64,000 bases of DNA from Oscillospiraceae bacterium (GCA_017408395.1 JAFQUQ010000054.1:25083-89082), one strand, 5' to 3'. Shown: positions 35,571-43,449, numbered from the stretch's first letter. Numbers and translations: made by a program. The notes: a model not told the origin generated them from the sequence alone.

Positions 35571-36200
35571 TTACAGACCGAGAAGCTGTTTTTTCTTTGC
35601 TTCAAATTCTTCCTGTGTAATAACTCCGCTGTCGAGCAGGTCTTTATATTTTTTCAGTTCGTCGGCGTTGCTATTGGCTTGTACAACATTTGTTTTAATA
35701 GTAACAGGGGCATTTTTTACCCTTGAAGTGCGTTTGTAAAAGTCAATTACAACAATTGCAACTAAAAGAATAAGGACAAGCCAATACAAAAATGTTGGGT
35801 CATAACGATAATAGTATTCAGCACCATAATCTACTGGTATTATCAACTGAATAAAATGAATTCCAAACATAAATAAAAGCATACAACAAGAAATTGCTGT
35901 TGTAAATTTATTTTCCGTAAGCACACGAGCAATAACATTATTTTCTGTACATATTGCTATAACTATCCCAATGATACTTACAAGCAAAGCAAGAATAAAC
36001 ATAAAAGCAAATATTTTAAGTATAGTATCATTTGAATTAACTAATATATCAAATAAAGAAAAAGGTGTACCCCATTTCTTTTTGCTATATCCCGCATAGA
36101 CGACTTCCCATCTTTCGTATTCAAACATTCCAGAAATAAACATCAATATTGCTACTACTCCCGAAACAATCAATTGAATAATGTTTAACGTCTTTTTCAT
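35571..36200 (-). CDS. membrane protein with C-terminal SHOCT domain
   Basis: A 209-residue protein with about four membrane helices (IIQLIVSGVVAILMFISGMF, ILKIFAFMFILALLVSIIGI, TAISCCMLLFMFGIHFIQLI, FLYWLVLILLVAIVVIDF). It ends in a SHOCT motif (DELKKYKDLLDSGVITQEEF...KKQLLGL, about 179-209), a short oligomerisation-type helix pair often found at protein ends. AAGGAG precedes the ATG. It follows the lipoprotein gene by 19 bases, so the two are probably one transcript. The role is unknown. Confidence 0.8.
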   Translation of the reverse strand: MKKTLNIIQLIVSGVVAILMFISGMFEYERWEVVYAGYSKKKWGTPFSLFDILVNSNDTILKIFAFMFILALLVSIIGIVIAICTENNVIARVLTENKFTTAISCCMLLFMFGIHFIQLIIPVDYGAEYYYRYDPTFLYWLVLILLVAIVVIDFYKRTSRVKNAPVTIKTNVVQANSNADELKKYKDLLDSGVITQEEFEAKKKQLLGL

Positions 36201-36219
36201 AAATCATCTCTCCTTTTGA

Positions 36220-36798
36220 TTATTCTTTTTCACCAACATATTCTGCTGTTAAAGTTATCATTTCTGTTGACTTATTTACAACTAATGAATATTTCCAACC
36301 ATTACTTTCCTTCTTACCATTTTTTAAACCAAGAATAAATGATACATATTTTTCTATATCACTTTTACCATTAGCACCATCATTCATAACTGGTATCAAC
36401 TCCGAAGCATAAAAAACAAATCCTAATGTACAAAATTCCGCTTCTGTAACGTGTTCGGGATTTTCAAGCAAATCCTCTGAAAATTGTTCAAATGTAAGCG
36501 TTTCAAAATAATTAATATCAACACATTCTGAAATTGTCATTTCAATATTTGCAATATTCTTTTCTGAATTTGCCATTCCTTTAATGCGTATTTTTGAACT
36601 TATATAATCTGCCGTGCCTTCAAATTCATACCCATTATCTATTTCTGTTTCAGACAAACTTGCCTTGTCAATATTATTGATAAATTCAGATTTGAGCGTA
36701 GATATGTTTAAATCTGATACCAACATTTCTTTTCCGCACCCTACAAGCATTACTGTAATTAACAGCATTACCATTAACTGATTTGCTATTTTTTTCAT
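36220..36798 (-). CDS. lipoprotein, unknown function
   Basis: A 192-residue protein with a lipoprotein signal: MKKIANQLMVMLLITVMLVG followed by C21, the lipidation cysteine. The mature part is acidic with predicted beta structure (EGTADYISSKIRIKGMANSE). AAAGGAG precedes the ATG. It lies between an excisionase-like gene and the SHOCT membrane protein, all on the minus strand. I do not recognise the family. A cargo or superinfection role is possible but not shown. Confidence 0.78.
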   Translation of the reverse strand: MKKIANQLMVMLLITVMLVGCGKEMLVSDLNISTLKSEFINNIDKASLSETEIDNGYEFEGTADYISSKIRIKGMANSEKNIANIEMTISECVDINYFETLTFEQFSEDLLENPEHVTEAEFCTLGFVFYASELIPVMNDGANGKSDIEKYVSFILGLKNGKKESNGWKYSLVVNKSTEMITLTAEYVGEKE

Positions 36799-36813
36799 AA
36801 TTTATTTCTCCTT

Positions 36814-36996
36814 TTACTTCTTATTTCTTGGCTTGTAATCTGGTCTTTCCGTGTTAATAGGTATTCTCCACGGACTTTTAGGTTTATCCTGTTCTGCTCC
36901 TTTAATTTTACCTGCTCTGCACATCTGCGATATACTATTTTGAGGTATATTCCATCTTTCAGAAGCTTCTTTTGTTCCCATAAACTCCAATTTCAT
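36814..36996 (-). CDS. small helix-turn-helix protein, candidate excisionase
   Basis: A 60-residue protein if translation starts at ATG 36996, or 55 residues from ATG 36981; a longer frame to 37062 would begin before the predicted promoter start. The pattern MGTKEASERWNIPQNSISQM...GKIKGAEQ...PWRIPINTERP is the MerR-like helix-turn-helix of excisionase-family proteins. It is the first gene of the minus-strand transcript whose promoter lies at 37034-37062. In an integrative element a protein of this type beside an Xre repressor is a natural candidate for the excision factor. Confidence 0.7.
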   Translation of the reverse strand: MKLEFMGTKEASERWNIPQNSISQMCRAGKIKGAEQDKPKSPWRIPINTERPDYKPRNKK

Positions 36997-37014
36997 CACC
37001 CCCAAAAACAATAT

Positions 37015-37089
37015 AGGAACTTTTCTTCCTGTTATTATACATCTTTCCTCCCTTTTTGTCAATGCTTATAGGAAGTATAATTCTTATAA
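37015..37089. promoter_or_regulatory. divergent promoter-operator region of the element
   Basis: On the minus strand TTGACA (37057-37062) and TATAAT (37034-37039) are perfect with a 17-base spacer. AGGAA-cttttc-TTCCT (37015-37030) covers the expected start point. A second, 24-base imperfect palindrome at 37066-37089 has TTATA and TATAA at its ends and lies where the Xre promoter should be; its TATAAT is at 37076-37081. These dyads are likely binding sites for the Xre protein next door, forming a switch between the two directions. Confidence 0.65.
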
Positions 37090-37111
37090 CAGATGATTAG
37101 GAGGAATTAAA

Positions 37112-37444
37112 ATGCTTATCAATAATAATCAAAAAATAGGAAATAAACTGTTTTCTATACGCAAAAAAGCAGGTCTGACACAAGCGGAAGTTGCCGAAAA
37201 AGCAAATATTTCCGACAGAACCTACGCTGACATAGAACGTGGTGATTCAAATATGCGTGCCGAATCTATGATAAACATTTGCAATGCACTCCAAATTACT
37301 CCTAATGACATTTTTGTTGATAATGATACACCGCAAAATTTACAAAAGGAAGAAATCCTCAACAGGCTGAATGAATGTACTCCTAAAGAACTTGAAACCG
37401 CCCTTGAATTTCTTGACGTTTATTTGCGGTCTTTGAATAAGTAA
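37112..37444 (+). CDS. Xre-family repressor
   Basis: A 110-residue protein. Residues 10-65 form a Cro/CI-type helix-turn-helix (IRKKAGLTQAEVAEKANISDRTYADIERGDSNMRAESMINICNAL, seen in parts). The C-terminal helix (LNECTPKELETALEFLDVYL) probably dimerises it. TAGGAGG precedes the ATG. It faces the excisionase-like gene across the operator region, the classic place for the element's repressor. Confidence 0.9.
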   Translation: MLINNNQKIGNKLFSIRKKAGLTQAEVAEKANISDRTYADIERGDSNMRAESMINICNALQITPNDIFVDNDTPQNLQKEEILNRLNECTPKELETALEFLDVYLRSLNK

Positions 37445-37533
37445 CCCCAAACACTTAACACAGAAATATACTATGTTAAACGTTTTGTACAGGGGCATAA
37501 TTCGGGATAAATTCTCTGAAAAATAAAAAAGAC

Positions 37534-37552
37534 GAGCAGGTCAGACCTGCTC
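37534..37552 (-). terminator. minus-strand terminator
   Basis: GAGCAGG pairs with CCTGCTC around TCAGA. Read on the minus strand it is followed by GTCTTTTTTATTTTT. It would stop minus-strand transcripts before they run antisense into the Xre gene. Confidence 0.7.
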
Positions 37553-37612
37553 ACTTTCCAAAAAGCTGAACGATTCGGATTTACGGTTGTTTACGTTACA
37601 ATAAAACAAAAA

Positions 37613-37660
37613 AGCGGCAAGCCGCGCGTTCCTCTGGGGATTCCGCAATGGCTTGCCGCT
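37613..37660 (-). terminator. terminator after the 76-residue gene, with long loop
   Basis: AGCGGCAAGCC pairs perfectly with GGCTTGCCGCT around a 26-base loop. On the minus strand it is followed by TTTTTTGTTTTATT and lies 5 bases after the stop at 37665. The string GCGGCAAGCCG appears again at 40013-40023 near the right end of the element. Confidence 0.75.
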
Positions 37661-37664
37661 GTTA

Positions 37665-37895
37665 TTATAGCTTGAATGATTTTTCTATTGATTTCTCTAT
37701 GGTTTTTCCAAGCTTTTCAAAATGCTTATCTATATAGGCTCTATATTCTCTGTCCTCTTGCTCCTGCTGAATTTCTGCCATAAATTCTCTTATCTCATCA
37801 CAAACTTCCGCATAGTTTTCATATGCTGATTTTCCGTTTGTAGCACGTCTTATACCTGCCATATGCCTTTTCATTACATTATTGTAATTACGCAT
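37665..37895 (-). CDS. small helical protein, unknown
   Basis: A 76-residue protein starting MRNYNNVMKRHMAGIRRATN at ATG 37895 with AAGGAGG ahead. A longer frame to 37982 would run through the big hairpin and is not preferred. The product is charged and helical (EVCDEIREFMAEIQQEQEDR, then HFEKLGKTIEKSIEKSF). I do not recognise it. It follows a 221-residue unknown gene, separated by the long inverted repeat. Confidence 0.65.
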   Translation of the reverse strand: MRNYNNVMKRHMAGIRRATNGKSAYENYAEVCDEIREFMAEIQQEQEDREYRAYIDKHFEKLGKTIEKSIEKSFKL

Positions 37896-37922
37896 ATTTT
37901 TTCCTCCTTTCTTTTGAACTTC

Positions 37923-37979
37923 GGTTGTGGGATAGTTGCTAAAGCCACGCGTAGCGAGGCTTTGCAACTCCCCACAACC
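37923..37979. repeat. long three-step inverted repeat (57 bases)
   Basis: GGTTGTGGG (37923-37931) pairs with CCCACAACC (37971-37979), AGTTGC with GCAACT, and AAAGCC with GGCTTT, closed by CGC-GTA-GCG at the tip. Only small bulges break the arms. No T-run follows on the minus strand; instead a ribosome site and the 76-residue gene come about 13 bases later. It could be an origin, a processing site, an attenuator or a protein-binding site. Confidence 0.8.
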
Positions 37980-38012
37980 CATCTGTTTTATTTGAAAAAT
38001 TCAGTTTATAAT

Positions 38013-38678
38013 TTAATCTGAATTGATTTCCTGTTCTATACTTTCTAAAGCATATTCAGTAAGCTTCTTTATTTTATCGTTGTAAAATCCGTTGATGTTA
38101 ATGAGCGGTCTTTTAACAGCTTTGCCGCCGATTACACTATACATCTTTATGATTGCTTCATAATGGTTATAATCTTCATCATCAAAATGTAAATTTACAT
38201 ACTTCCAATAAACATTCCAAGCTTTTTTGTATTCTTCGTGAGATATCTCCTTATAACTTTCTTTATCTACTGAAAAATATCTGTATTCGCAAATATCTTC
38301 TATAAATAGATTTTGTCCTCTTAATTTTTTTACCCATTTATCTATTGTTTCTCTGCTGGGTGCTTCACCGAAGACCTCCTTTAATTTTTTCATCATCAAC
38401 TTATGTGATAAAAGATTAAAATCATTATCATTGAAAAAGTAGTAAACAAAATACTTTAGCTTTGAAAAATTTGTTTGCGCTGGAAATTTTAATTCTAAAA
38501 TACAAAACACTTTAAACTTGTCATTTATTCTATGTATATCAAACACATAACTTTCTTCAACTTTTGTCGCTGTAAAATCAACATTGTACCTTTTTAATTT
38601 GGCTTTTATATTCTTCACTTCTATTGTTCCTAATATTTCAGACAGTTCTTCTTGTGTATAGACTCTTTCTTCAAGCAT
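38013..38678 (-). CDS. unknown protein of 221 residues
   Basis: The start is ATG 38678 (MLEERVYTQEELSEILGTIE), with AAAGGAGGTG 6-8 bases ahead; a GTG at 38687 lies inside that site. The first 40 residues look like a helix-turn-helix (YTQEELSEILGTIEVKNIKAKLK). A second possible winged helix is at about 125-150 (MMKKLKEVFGEAPSRETIDKW). It is lysine- and tyrosine-rich and AT-rich like the rest of the element. A replication or regulatory role is possible, but no known initiator motif is seen. Confidence 0.65.
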   Translation of the reverse strand: MLEERVYTQEELSEILGTIEVKNIKAKLKRYNVDFTATKVEESYVFDIHRINDKFKVFCILELKFPAQTNFSKLKYFVYYFFNDNDFNLLSHKLMMKKLKEVFGEAPSRETIDKWVKKLRGQNLFIEDICEYRYFSVDKESYKEISHEEYKKAWNVYWKYVNLHFDDEDYNHYEAIIKMYSVIGGKAVKRPLININGFYNDKIKKLTEYALESIEQEINSD

Positions 38679-38717
38679 ATTTTTCACCTCCTTTTATTGT
38701 TTCTGACTATTACCACA

Positions 38718-39176
38718 TTAAGCCGCAGTTTCCGTATTAACTGTGTCTGTTGTCTTTTCCTCTGTTGTCTTTTCCTCTGTTGTAGTTTCAGTGTTTTCAA
38801 GTTCTTCAACATCATATGTTCCGAACTTTTCAACCTCTGGGAATGTTTTAAGAAACCATTTCTTGATTGTTGCGTAGCTGAATCCTCTTGTGTGGCATTC
38901 GCCTATCAGGCGCATACCGTTAAGTTCCTCCAACTGTTCATCGTTTCCGCAAAGTTCAATATATTTTTCCATATAAGCGTATGTAAGACCGTGATATGTT
39001 TTCTTATCAGAATTTCTTCTGATTGTGCGAGCAACAACCTCATAGTTTGGATAATCGCGGCGCGCCGTCTGTAAAAGCTGATATTCCTCACTTCTGATAT
39101 CCATTGAAAGCTTTGCGAATGTTCTTGTCATCAATAACTGCTTGTTTACATCATCTCTAATAATTGTGTTTCTCAT
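38718..39176 (-). CDS. element protein, paralogue 2 of a small family
   Basis: A 152-residue protein that shares a clear pattern with the gene just upstream: FAKL, ARRDYPNYEVV, GLTYAYMEKYI, GECHTRGFSYATIKKWFL and P-E-V-E-KFG. The C-terminus is a low-complexity tail rich in T and E (TTEEKTTEEKTT). The ATG at 39176 follows AGGGTGGTAG. Function unknown. The two genes are consecutive and arose by duplication. Confidence 0.7.
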   Translation of the reverse strand: MRNTIIRDDVNKQLLMTRTFAKLSMDIRSEEYQLLQTARRDYPNYEVVARTIRRNSDKKTYHGLTYAYMEKYIELCGNDEQLEELNGMRLIGECHTRGFSYATIKKWFLKTFPEVEKFGTYDVEELENTETTTEEKTTEEKTTDTVNTETAA

Positions 39177-39194
39177 ATTCTACCACCCTTTCTA

Positions 39195-39632
39195 TTACGC
39201 TGATTTCTTTTCATCAAGTGTGATTTCTGTTGATTCATTTTCGCTGTTGTTATTTGCTTTTGACTTCTTTTTGCCAAAAGCCTCAATTTCTGGATACTTT
39301 TCAAGAAACCAATCCTTGATTATTCCATAAGCAATTACAGAAGTATAACACTCTCCCCTTTCTCTCTGTTCTTTATAGTCATCATAATTTTTAGCAATTT
39401 CTTCTTTTGTTCCGTGGCTCTTGATATACTTTTCCATAAAAGCATATGTAAGCCCACTCAAACGATTACCAGACTTTGAATTATTCTTTACTACAACCTT
39501 GTAGTTTGGATAGTCACGGCGCGCCGCCTGCAAATCCGCATATTCTGGTGTGCCGAACTGTGAAGCCGCTTTTGCAAATTCCTTACCCATAAGTACGATT
39601 GAACGATTCTTTTCATTGATTGTGATTGCCAT
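39195..39632 (-). CDS. element protein, paralogue 1 of a small family
   Basis: A 145-residue protein: MAITINEKNRSIVLMGKEFA, ARRDYPNYKVVV, GLTYAFMEKYIKSHG, GECYTSVIAYGIIKDWFL, then a charged tail. AAAGGAG precedes the ATG. It heads a minus-strand run of four genes down to 37665. The ARRDYPNY-x-VV and GLTY-A-MEKYI motifs are kept in both paralogues, which marks them as structural or functional. I know no function for the family. Confidence 0.72.
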   Translation of the reverse strand: MAITINEKNRSIVLMGKEFAKAASQFGTPEYADLQAARRDYPNYKVVVKNNSKSGNRLSGLTYAFMEKYIKSHGTKEEIAKNYDDYKEQRERGECYTSVIAYGIIKDWFLEKYPEIEAFGKKKSKANNNSENESTEITLDEKKSA

Positions 39633-40065
39633 AATAATAATCTCCTTTAAAATTAATTCTTTGCGGTAAGGTTTGTGTTCCTTACCTTTACTGTACTTAT
39701 ATTATAGCACATACAAGCCTTGTAAGTGTCATTATAATGGTACGGTAAAAATTTACACAAAGAAAAAGAGCAATGATTTTATTAACCATTGCTCTCTTGA
39801 TATTCAAGGTTATAACAGGGTTTGAAGCTTTTCGTCAAAAAATTTTCGGAAGTTGAATAAAAGATGTAAAAAAGTTGTTTGTTTTTGCTTTAACTCTTGT
39901 AAAATGATGTTTTATAGTGTATAATAAGGTAGAAAGACATTTACAATTTTATAATTTACAATCGGGTGCAAAAAGCTGTTATTTTTTATGGTGATTTACA
40001 ACATTTTTACAAGCGGCAAGCCGTGAAACCCTTATTTTATCACGGTTTAAAGCCTGCAAAAAAAG
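39633..40065. promoter_or_regulatory. right end of element: promoter, hairpins and arm-site repeats
   Basis: No gene is seen. On the minus strand TGCTATAAT (extended -10, near 39701-39709) drives the gene at 39632; the perfect palindrome TACAAG-C-CTTGTA (39712-39724) sits in its spacer. A leader hairpin pairs GGTAAGG with CCTTACC (39665-39686). GAGCAATG/CATTGCTC (39768-39794) is terminator-like. TTACAA occurs at 39941, 39956, 39996 and 40007, with TTGTAA at 39897. CCGTGA/TCACGG forms a hairpin at 40021-40045. Confidence 0.6.
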
Positions 40066-40214
40066 AGAACCACCGCCTATGATTGTGTAAGCACATCATT
40101 ATAGACGGTGGTTCGTTGTATATAGGGGTCAGATTAACCGAAATATCTGTCTAAGAGACCCTTGAAGCCGCAGCCGTGTCTTGCTTCGTCCTTTGCCATT
40201 TCGTGAACGGTGTC
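40066..40214. repeat. right direct repeat (attR) of the integrative element
   Basis: The second copy of the 149-base repeat. It contains the rubrerythrin terminator (AACCACCG...CGGTGGTT, 40068-40113, T-rich on the minus strand) and the last 27 codons of the intact gene. Because the element lies on the terminator side, the crossover gives the gene a replacement 3' end carried by the element. Confidence 0.93.
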
Positions 40215-40679
40215 GTGGATAGCGTCAAGACCGAGTTCCTTAGCCTTTGCAGCAAGCTTGAGCTTGCCTTCGCAAGCGCCGCTTTCAGCCATATAGCGCA
40301 TTTCAAGGTTTTTCTTTGTGGATGGTGAAACTACATCGCCGAGAAGCTCTGCAAACTTAGCAGCGTGTTCAGCTTCTTCCCATGCAGCCTTTTCGTAGTA
40401 AAGGCCGATTTCAGGATAGCCTTCTCTGTGAGCGGCTCTTGCCATTGCAAGGTACATACCTACTTCTGTACATTCGCCGATGAAGTTCTGATTGAGACCC
40501 TCGATGATTTCAGGATCAACGTCCTTAGCTACACCGATAACGTGCTCACAAGCCCAGAGAGCCTTGTCTCCTGCTGATTCTGTAAACTTTGAAGCAGGTG
40601 CCTTACACTGTGGACAAGCTTCGGGAGCCTTTTCACCTTCATAAACGTAACCGCAGATTGAACAAACCCATTTTTTCAT
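40134..40679 (-). CDS. reverse rubrerythrin
   Basis: A 181-residue protein. The start at 40679 ([15 protein letters not shown]) has AGGAGG ahead; a longer frame adds unrelated residues. The rubredoxin-type iron site (C6, C9, C22, C25) is N-terminal and the ferritin-like diiron domain follows, with glutamate and EXXH ligands in [31 protein letters not shown] and KDEARHG. This domain order is that of reverse rubrerythrins of Clostridia, which reduce peroxide and oxygen with electrons from NADH-fed partners. The last diiron motif lies inside the attachment repeat. Confidence 0.94.
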   Translation of the reverse strand: MKKWVCSICGYVYEGEKAPEACPQCKAPASKFTESAGDKALWACEHVIGVAKDVDPEIIEGLNQNFIGECTEVGMYLAMARAAHREGYPEIGLYYEKAAWEEAEHAAKFAELLGDVVSPSTKKNLEMRYMAESGACEGKLKLAAKAKELGLDAIHDTVHEMAKDEARHGCGFKGLLDRYFG

Positions 40680-40759
40680 AATTAATTTCCTCCTGTTTTT
40701 TAATTTAATATTCCTATATACATTGGCTTGGTTTTGTGTCATCCCCTTGCCTTGATTAA

Positions 40760-40788
40760 ACTATACCACATTCGTATACTTTTGTCAA
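40760..40788 (-). promoter_or_regulatory. promoter of rubrerythrin
   Basis: On the minus strand TTGACA (40783-40788) and TATAGT (40760-40765) are separated by 17 bases. I see no convincing PerR box near it. Confidence 0.75.
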
Positions 40789-40842
40789 CACCTGTTGTTT
40801 AATATTTTGTTACATTTTTATTTAGTTTCTGTAAATTACACT

Positions 40843-40878
40843 AAAACGGTATATTTACTCCTGTAACTGTACCGTTTT
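40843..40878 (-). terminator. hairpin overlapping the clpC stop
   Basis: AAAACGGTA (40843-40851) pairs with TACCGTTTT (40870-40878). On the minus strand the first arm is the last coding stretch of clpC and the second lies after the stop, followed by a short T-run. It may act as terminator for clpC. Confidence 0.5.
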
Positions 40879-43215
40879 AAAGCAGAGAGCGTCATTTTCA
40901 AGCATAAGCAGTACGCTGTCGCCTTTTTTGACTGTACCGTCTATAATCTGCCTTGAAAGCATATTTTCCACCGAAGCCGTAATGTCACGGCGGAGATTTC
41001 TTGCACCGCTTTCACCTGCTCCCTTTTCCGACAGCATTTTTACCGCCTCACCGCTGAATTCCACGGAAATTTCCAGCGCAAATGCCCTCTTACGCAGATT
41101 TTCCAGCATTTTCACCGTTATATCTTTAAGCTGACAGTCGGTAAGCTGCTCAAAAACGATTATTTCGTCAAGTCTGCCCAGCAGTTCGGGAGTAAAATAA
41201 CCCCGTATGTCCTTTAAAACGTCTCCCGAAGTGCCTGAACTGTTTACAAAGCCTACTGAATTCTGCGGAGAAAGCTTGTCTGCACCTACATTTGATGTCA
41301 TAATTATGACCGTGTTGCGGAAGCTTACCGTTCTGCCTGAGCTGTCCGTGAGAACGCCCTCCTCGAAAATCTGAAGCAGCAGATTGCATATGTCGCTGTG
41401 AGCCTTCTCGATTTCATCAAACAGCACCACACAATACGGTTTACGGCGTACCTTTTCCGTCAGCAGACCACCCTCATCATAACCCACGTACCCCGGCGGC
41501 GAGCCTATCAGCTTAGATACGCTGTGCTTTTCCATATATTCCGACATATCAAACCTTATCAGCGAATTCTCGTCACCGAAAAGGCACTCCGCCAGAGCCT
41601 TTGAAAGCTCCGTCTTTCCCGACCCGGTAGGTCCCGAAAACAGAAAGCACCCCATAGGTCTGTCAGGCTCCTTCAGACCTGAACGGCTCCGTCTTACAGC
41701 GTCCGCAACGGCGTGAACAGCCTTCTCCTGCCCTATGACACGCTTATGAAGCTCCTCTTCAAGCTTAAGCAGGCGGCGGCTTTCGTCCGTTGTAAGCTTT
41801 TTAAGCGGTATGCCTGTCACATCGGAAACCACCTCTGCAATCTCCTCCCTGCCGATTTTCACACGCTTCTCCTCGCTTCCGCTGTACCAGCTGGGAAGTC
41901 CCTCTTTTTTAATAGTACGCTTTTCCGAAGGAAATTTCCTGCCGCTTTGCTTTTCAAGCATAAGCTTTAAACTGTCTGCAAGCTGTGCAAGGGTCTGGGG
42001 CGACTCAGCCGCCTTTATCCTTGCCCTCGAAGCCGCCTCGTCAATAAGATCCACCGCCTTGTCGGGAAGAAATCTCTCAGGCTGATACCGTACCGAAAGT
42101 TCTACCGCCGCTTTTACGGCTTCATCGGAAATCTCCGCATTGTGGAAGCTCTCGTAACACCCTTTCAGACCACCTATGATTTTTACAGCGTCCTCTTCAC
42201 TGGGCTCCTTGATAAGCACCTGCTGAAAACGCCGTTCAAGGGCACTGTCCTTTTCGATGTAGCGGCGGTATTCGTTGACGGTGGTTGCACCGATGACCTG
42301 AAGCTCCCCACGTGCAAGCTGGGGTTTGAGAATGTTTGCGGCGTCAATTGCACCTTCTGCCGCACCTGCCCCCACGATGGAATGAAGCTCATCTATAAAC
42401 AGGATAACGCTGCCGTTGTCGATGACTTCTTCAATGCATTGCCTTATACGCTCCTCAAAATCCCCTCTGTACTTTGCCCCTGCTATCATTGAAGTAAGAT
42501 TAATGGAGAAGATATGCTTGTTTCTTAAATTATCAGGCACCTTTCCTTCTGCAAGAAGTGCGGCAACACCCTCGACGATGGCAGTTTTGCCGACTCCTGC
42601 TTCACCGATAAGGCAGGGGTTGTTTTTTGTGCGCCTTGACAGAATTTGCAGCACACGTCCTATTTCCGCATCACGCGCAATTACGGGGTCGCATTTTTTC
42701 TCCGCCGCTTCTGCCGTCAGATCCCTTGCATATTTATATAGTACATTAAGCCGTGAGCGTCCGGGAAAATCATTTCCGCCGCAGGCTGAGGCACAGGCTC
42801 CCGAAATTCTTGAAATGTCACCGCCCAGAGCATTTATGACGGAAACCGCCGTGCAGTTCTCCTGATTTAAAACCGCCGCAAGTATATGCTCCGTGCCTGC
42901 AAGATTTTCCCCTGCCGATTTTGCAATTGTCAGCGCCCTTTCAAGAGAACGTCTTGCCGCAGGAGTTACCGCGTCCGCCGAAACAACGCAAGGCTCTCCC
43001 TTTCCCACTATTGCCGTAATCCTCGAAAGCACAGCCTCCTGTCCGATACCGCAGGCTTTAAGCAGACGGTACGCCGTACATTCACGCTCCCCTGTCATCG
43101 CCAGCAGCAGATGTTCACTGCCGACGTAAGTGTGCCCAAGACTTCCCGACTGCATAAAAGCACCGTTTATGACAGAATTTGCTTTTTTTGTAAAACCCTC
43201 CGCATTAAACATCAT
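40855..43215 (-). CDS. clpC: ClpC-type AAA+ unfoldase
   Basis: A 786-residue double-ring ATPase. Two Clp_N repeats occupy about 1-140 (NAEGFTKKANSVINGAF, GTEHILAAVL). D1 has GEAGVGKT and its Walker B; the middle part is short, as in ClpC rather than ClpB. D2 has GPTGSGKTELSKALAE, FDMSEYMEKHSVSKLIGSPPGYVGYDEGG and the C-terminal small domain. With ClpP it unfolds proteins for degradation. The start has two adjacent ATGs and only a weak ribosome site (AAAGG). CtsR and McsA/B genes are not beside it. Confidence 0.93.
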   Translation of the reverse strand: MMFNAEGFTKKANSVINGAFMQSGSLGHTYVGSEHLLLAMTGERECTAYRLLKACGIGQEAVLSRITAIVGKGEPCVVSADAVTPAARRSLERALTIAKSAGENLAGTEHILAAVLNQENCTAVSVINALGGDISRISGACASACGGNDFPGRSRLNVLYKYARDLTAEAAEKKCDPVIARDAEIGRVLQILSRRTKNNPCLIGEAGVGKTAIVEGVAALLAEGKVPDNLRNKHIFSINLTSMIAGAKYRGDFEERIRQCIEEVIDNGSVILFIDELHSIVGAGAAEGAIDAANILKPQLARGELQVIGATTVNEYRRYIEKDSALERRFQQVLIKEPSEEDAVKIIGGLKGCYESFHNAEISDEAVKAAVELSVRYQPERFLPDKAVDLIDEAASRARIKAAESPQTLAQLADSLKLMLEKQSGRKFPSEKRTIKKEGLPSWYSGSEEKRVKIGREEIAEVVSDVTGIPLKKLTTDESRRLLKLEEELHKRVIGQEKAVHAVADAVRRSRSGLKEPDRPMGCFLFSGPTGSGKTELSKALAECLFGDENSLIRFDMSEYMEKHSVSKLIGSPPGYVGYDEGGLLTEKVRRKPYCVVLFDEIEKAHSDICNLLLQIFEEGVLTDSSGRTVSFRNTVIIMTSNVGADKLSPQNSVGFVNSSGTSGDVLKDIRGYFTPELLGRLDEIIVFEQLTDCQLKDITVKMLENLRKRAFALEISVEFSGEAVKMLSEKGAGESGARNLRRDITASVENMLSRQIIDGTVKKGDSVLLMLENDALCFKTVQLQE

Positions 43216-43356
43216 TTTATACCTTTTGAATTATCCTTTCAGATTTAATCTTTCAGCTTTATTATTGCACCTGTTTTATGAAATATTTGTCGCTTGAAGA
43301 AAAGTACGGCAATAATTTTAACGACGATATTTTTACGCAGAGTTAATAAAAAAAAG

Positions 43357-43385
43357 TTGACAATGAAAAATGGGGAGTGTATAAT
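43357..43385 (+). promoter_or_regulatory. consensus promoter of mgtE
   Basis: TTGACA (43357-43362) and TATAAT (43380-43385) are perfect with 17 bases between. The start point near 43392 leaves a leader of about 185 bases. Confidence 0.88.
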
Positions 43386-43449
43386 TGAAAAGGTCAGGTT
43401 AATAATCTTAACTGTATCTTAATTTTGAATGCAAAAAGGAGTGAAACAG

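Noticed and set aside
38718-39632. Toxin-antitoxin pair
   Set aside because: The two proteins are paralogues of similar size, without a DNA-binding antitoxin domain or toxin fold that I can see.
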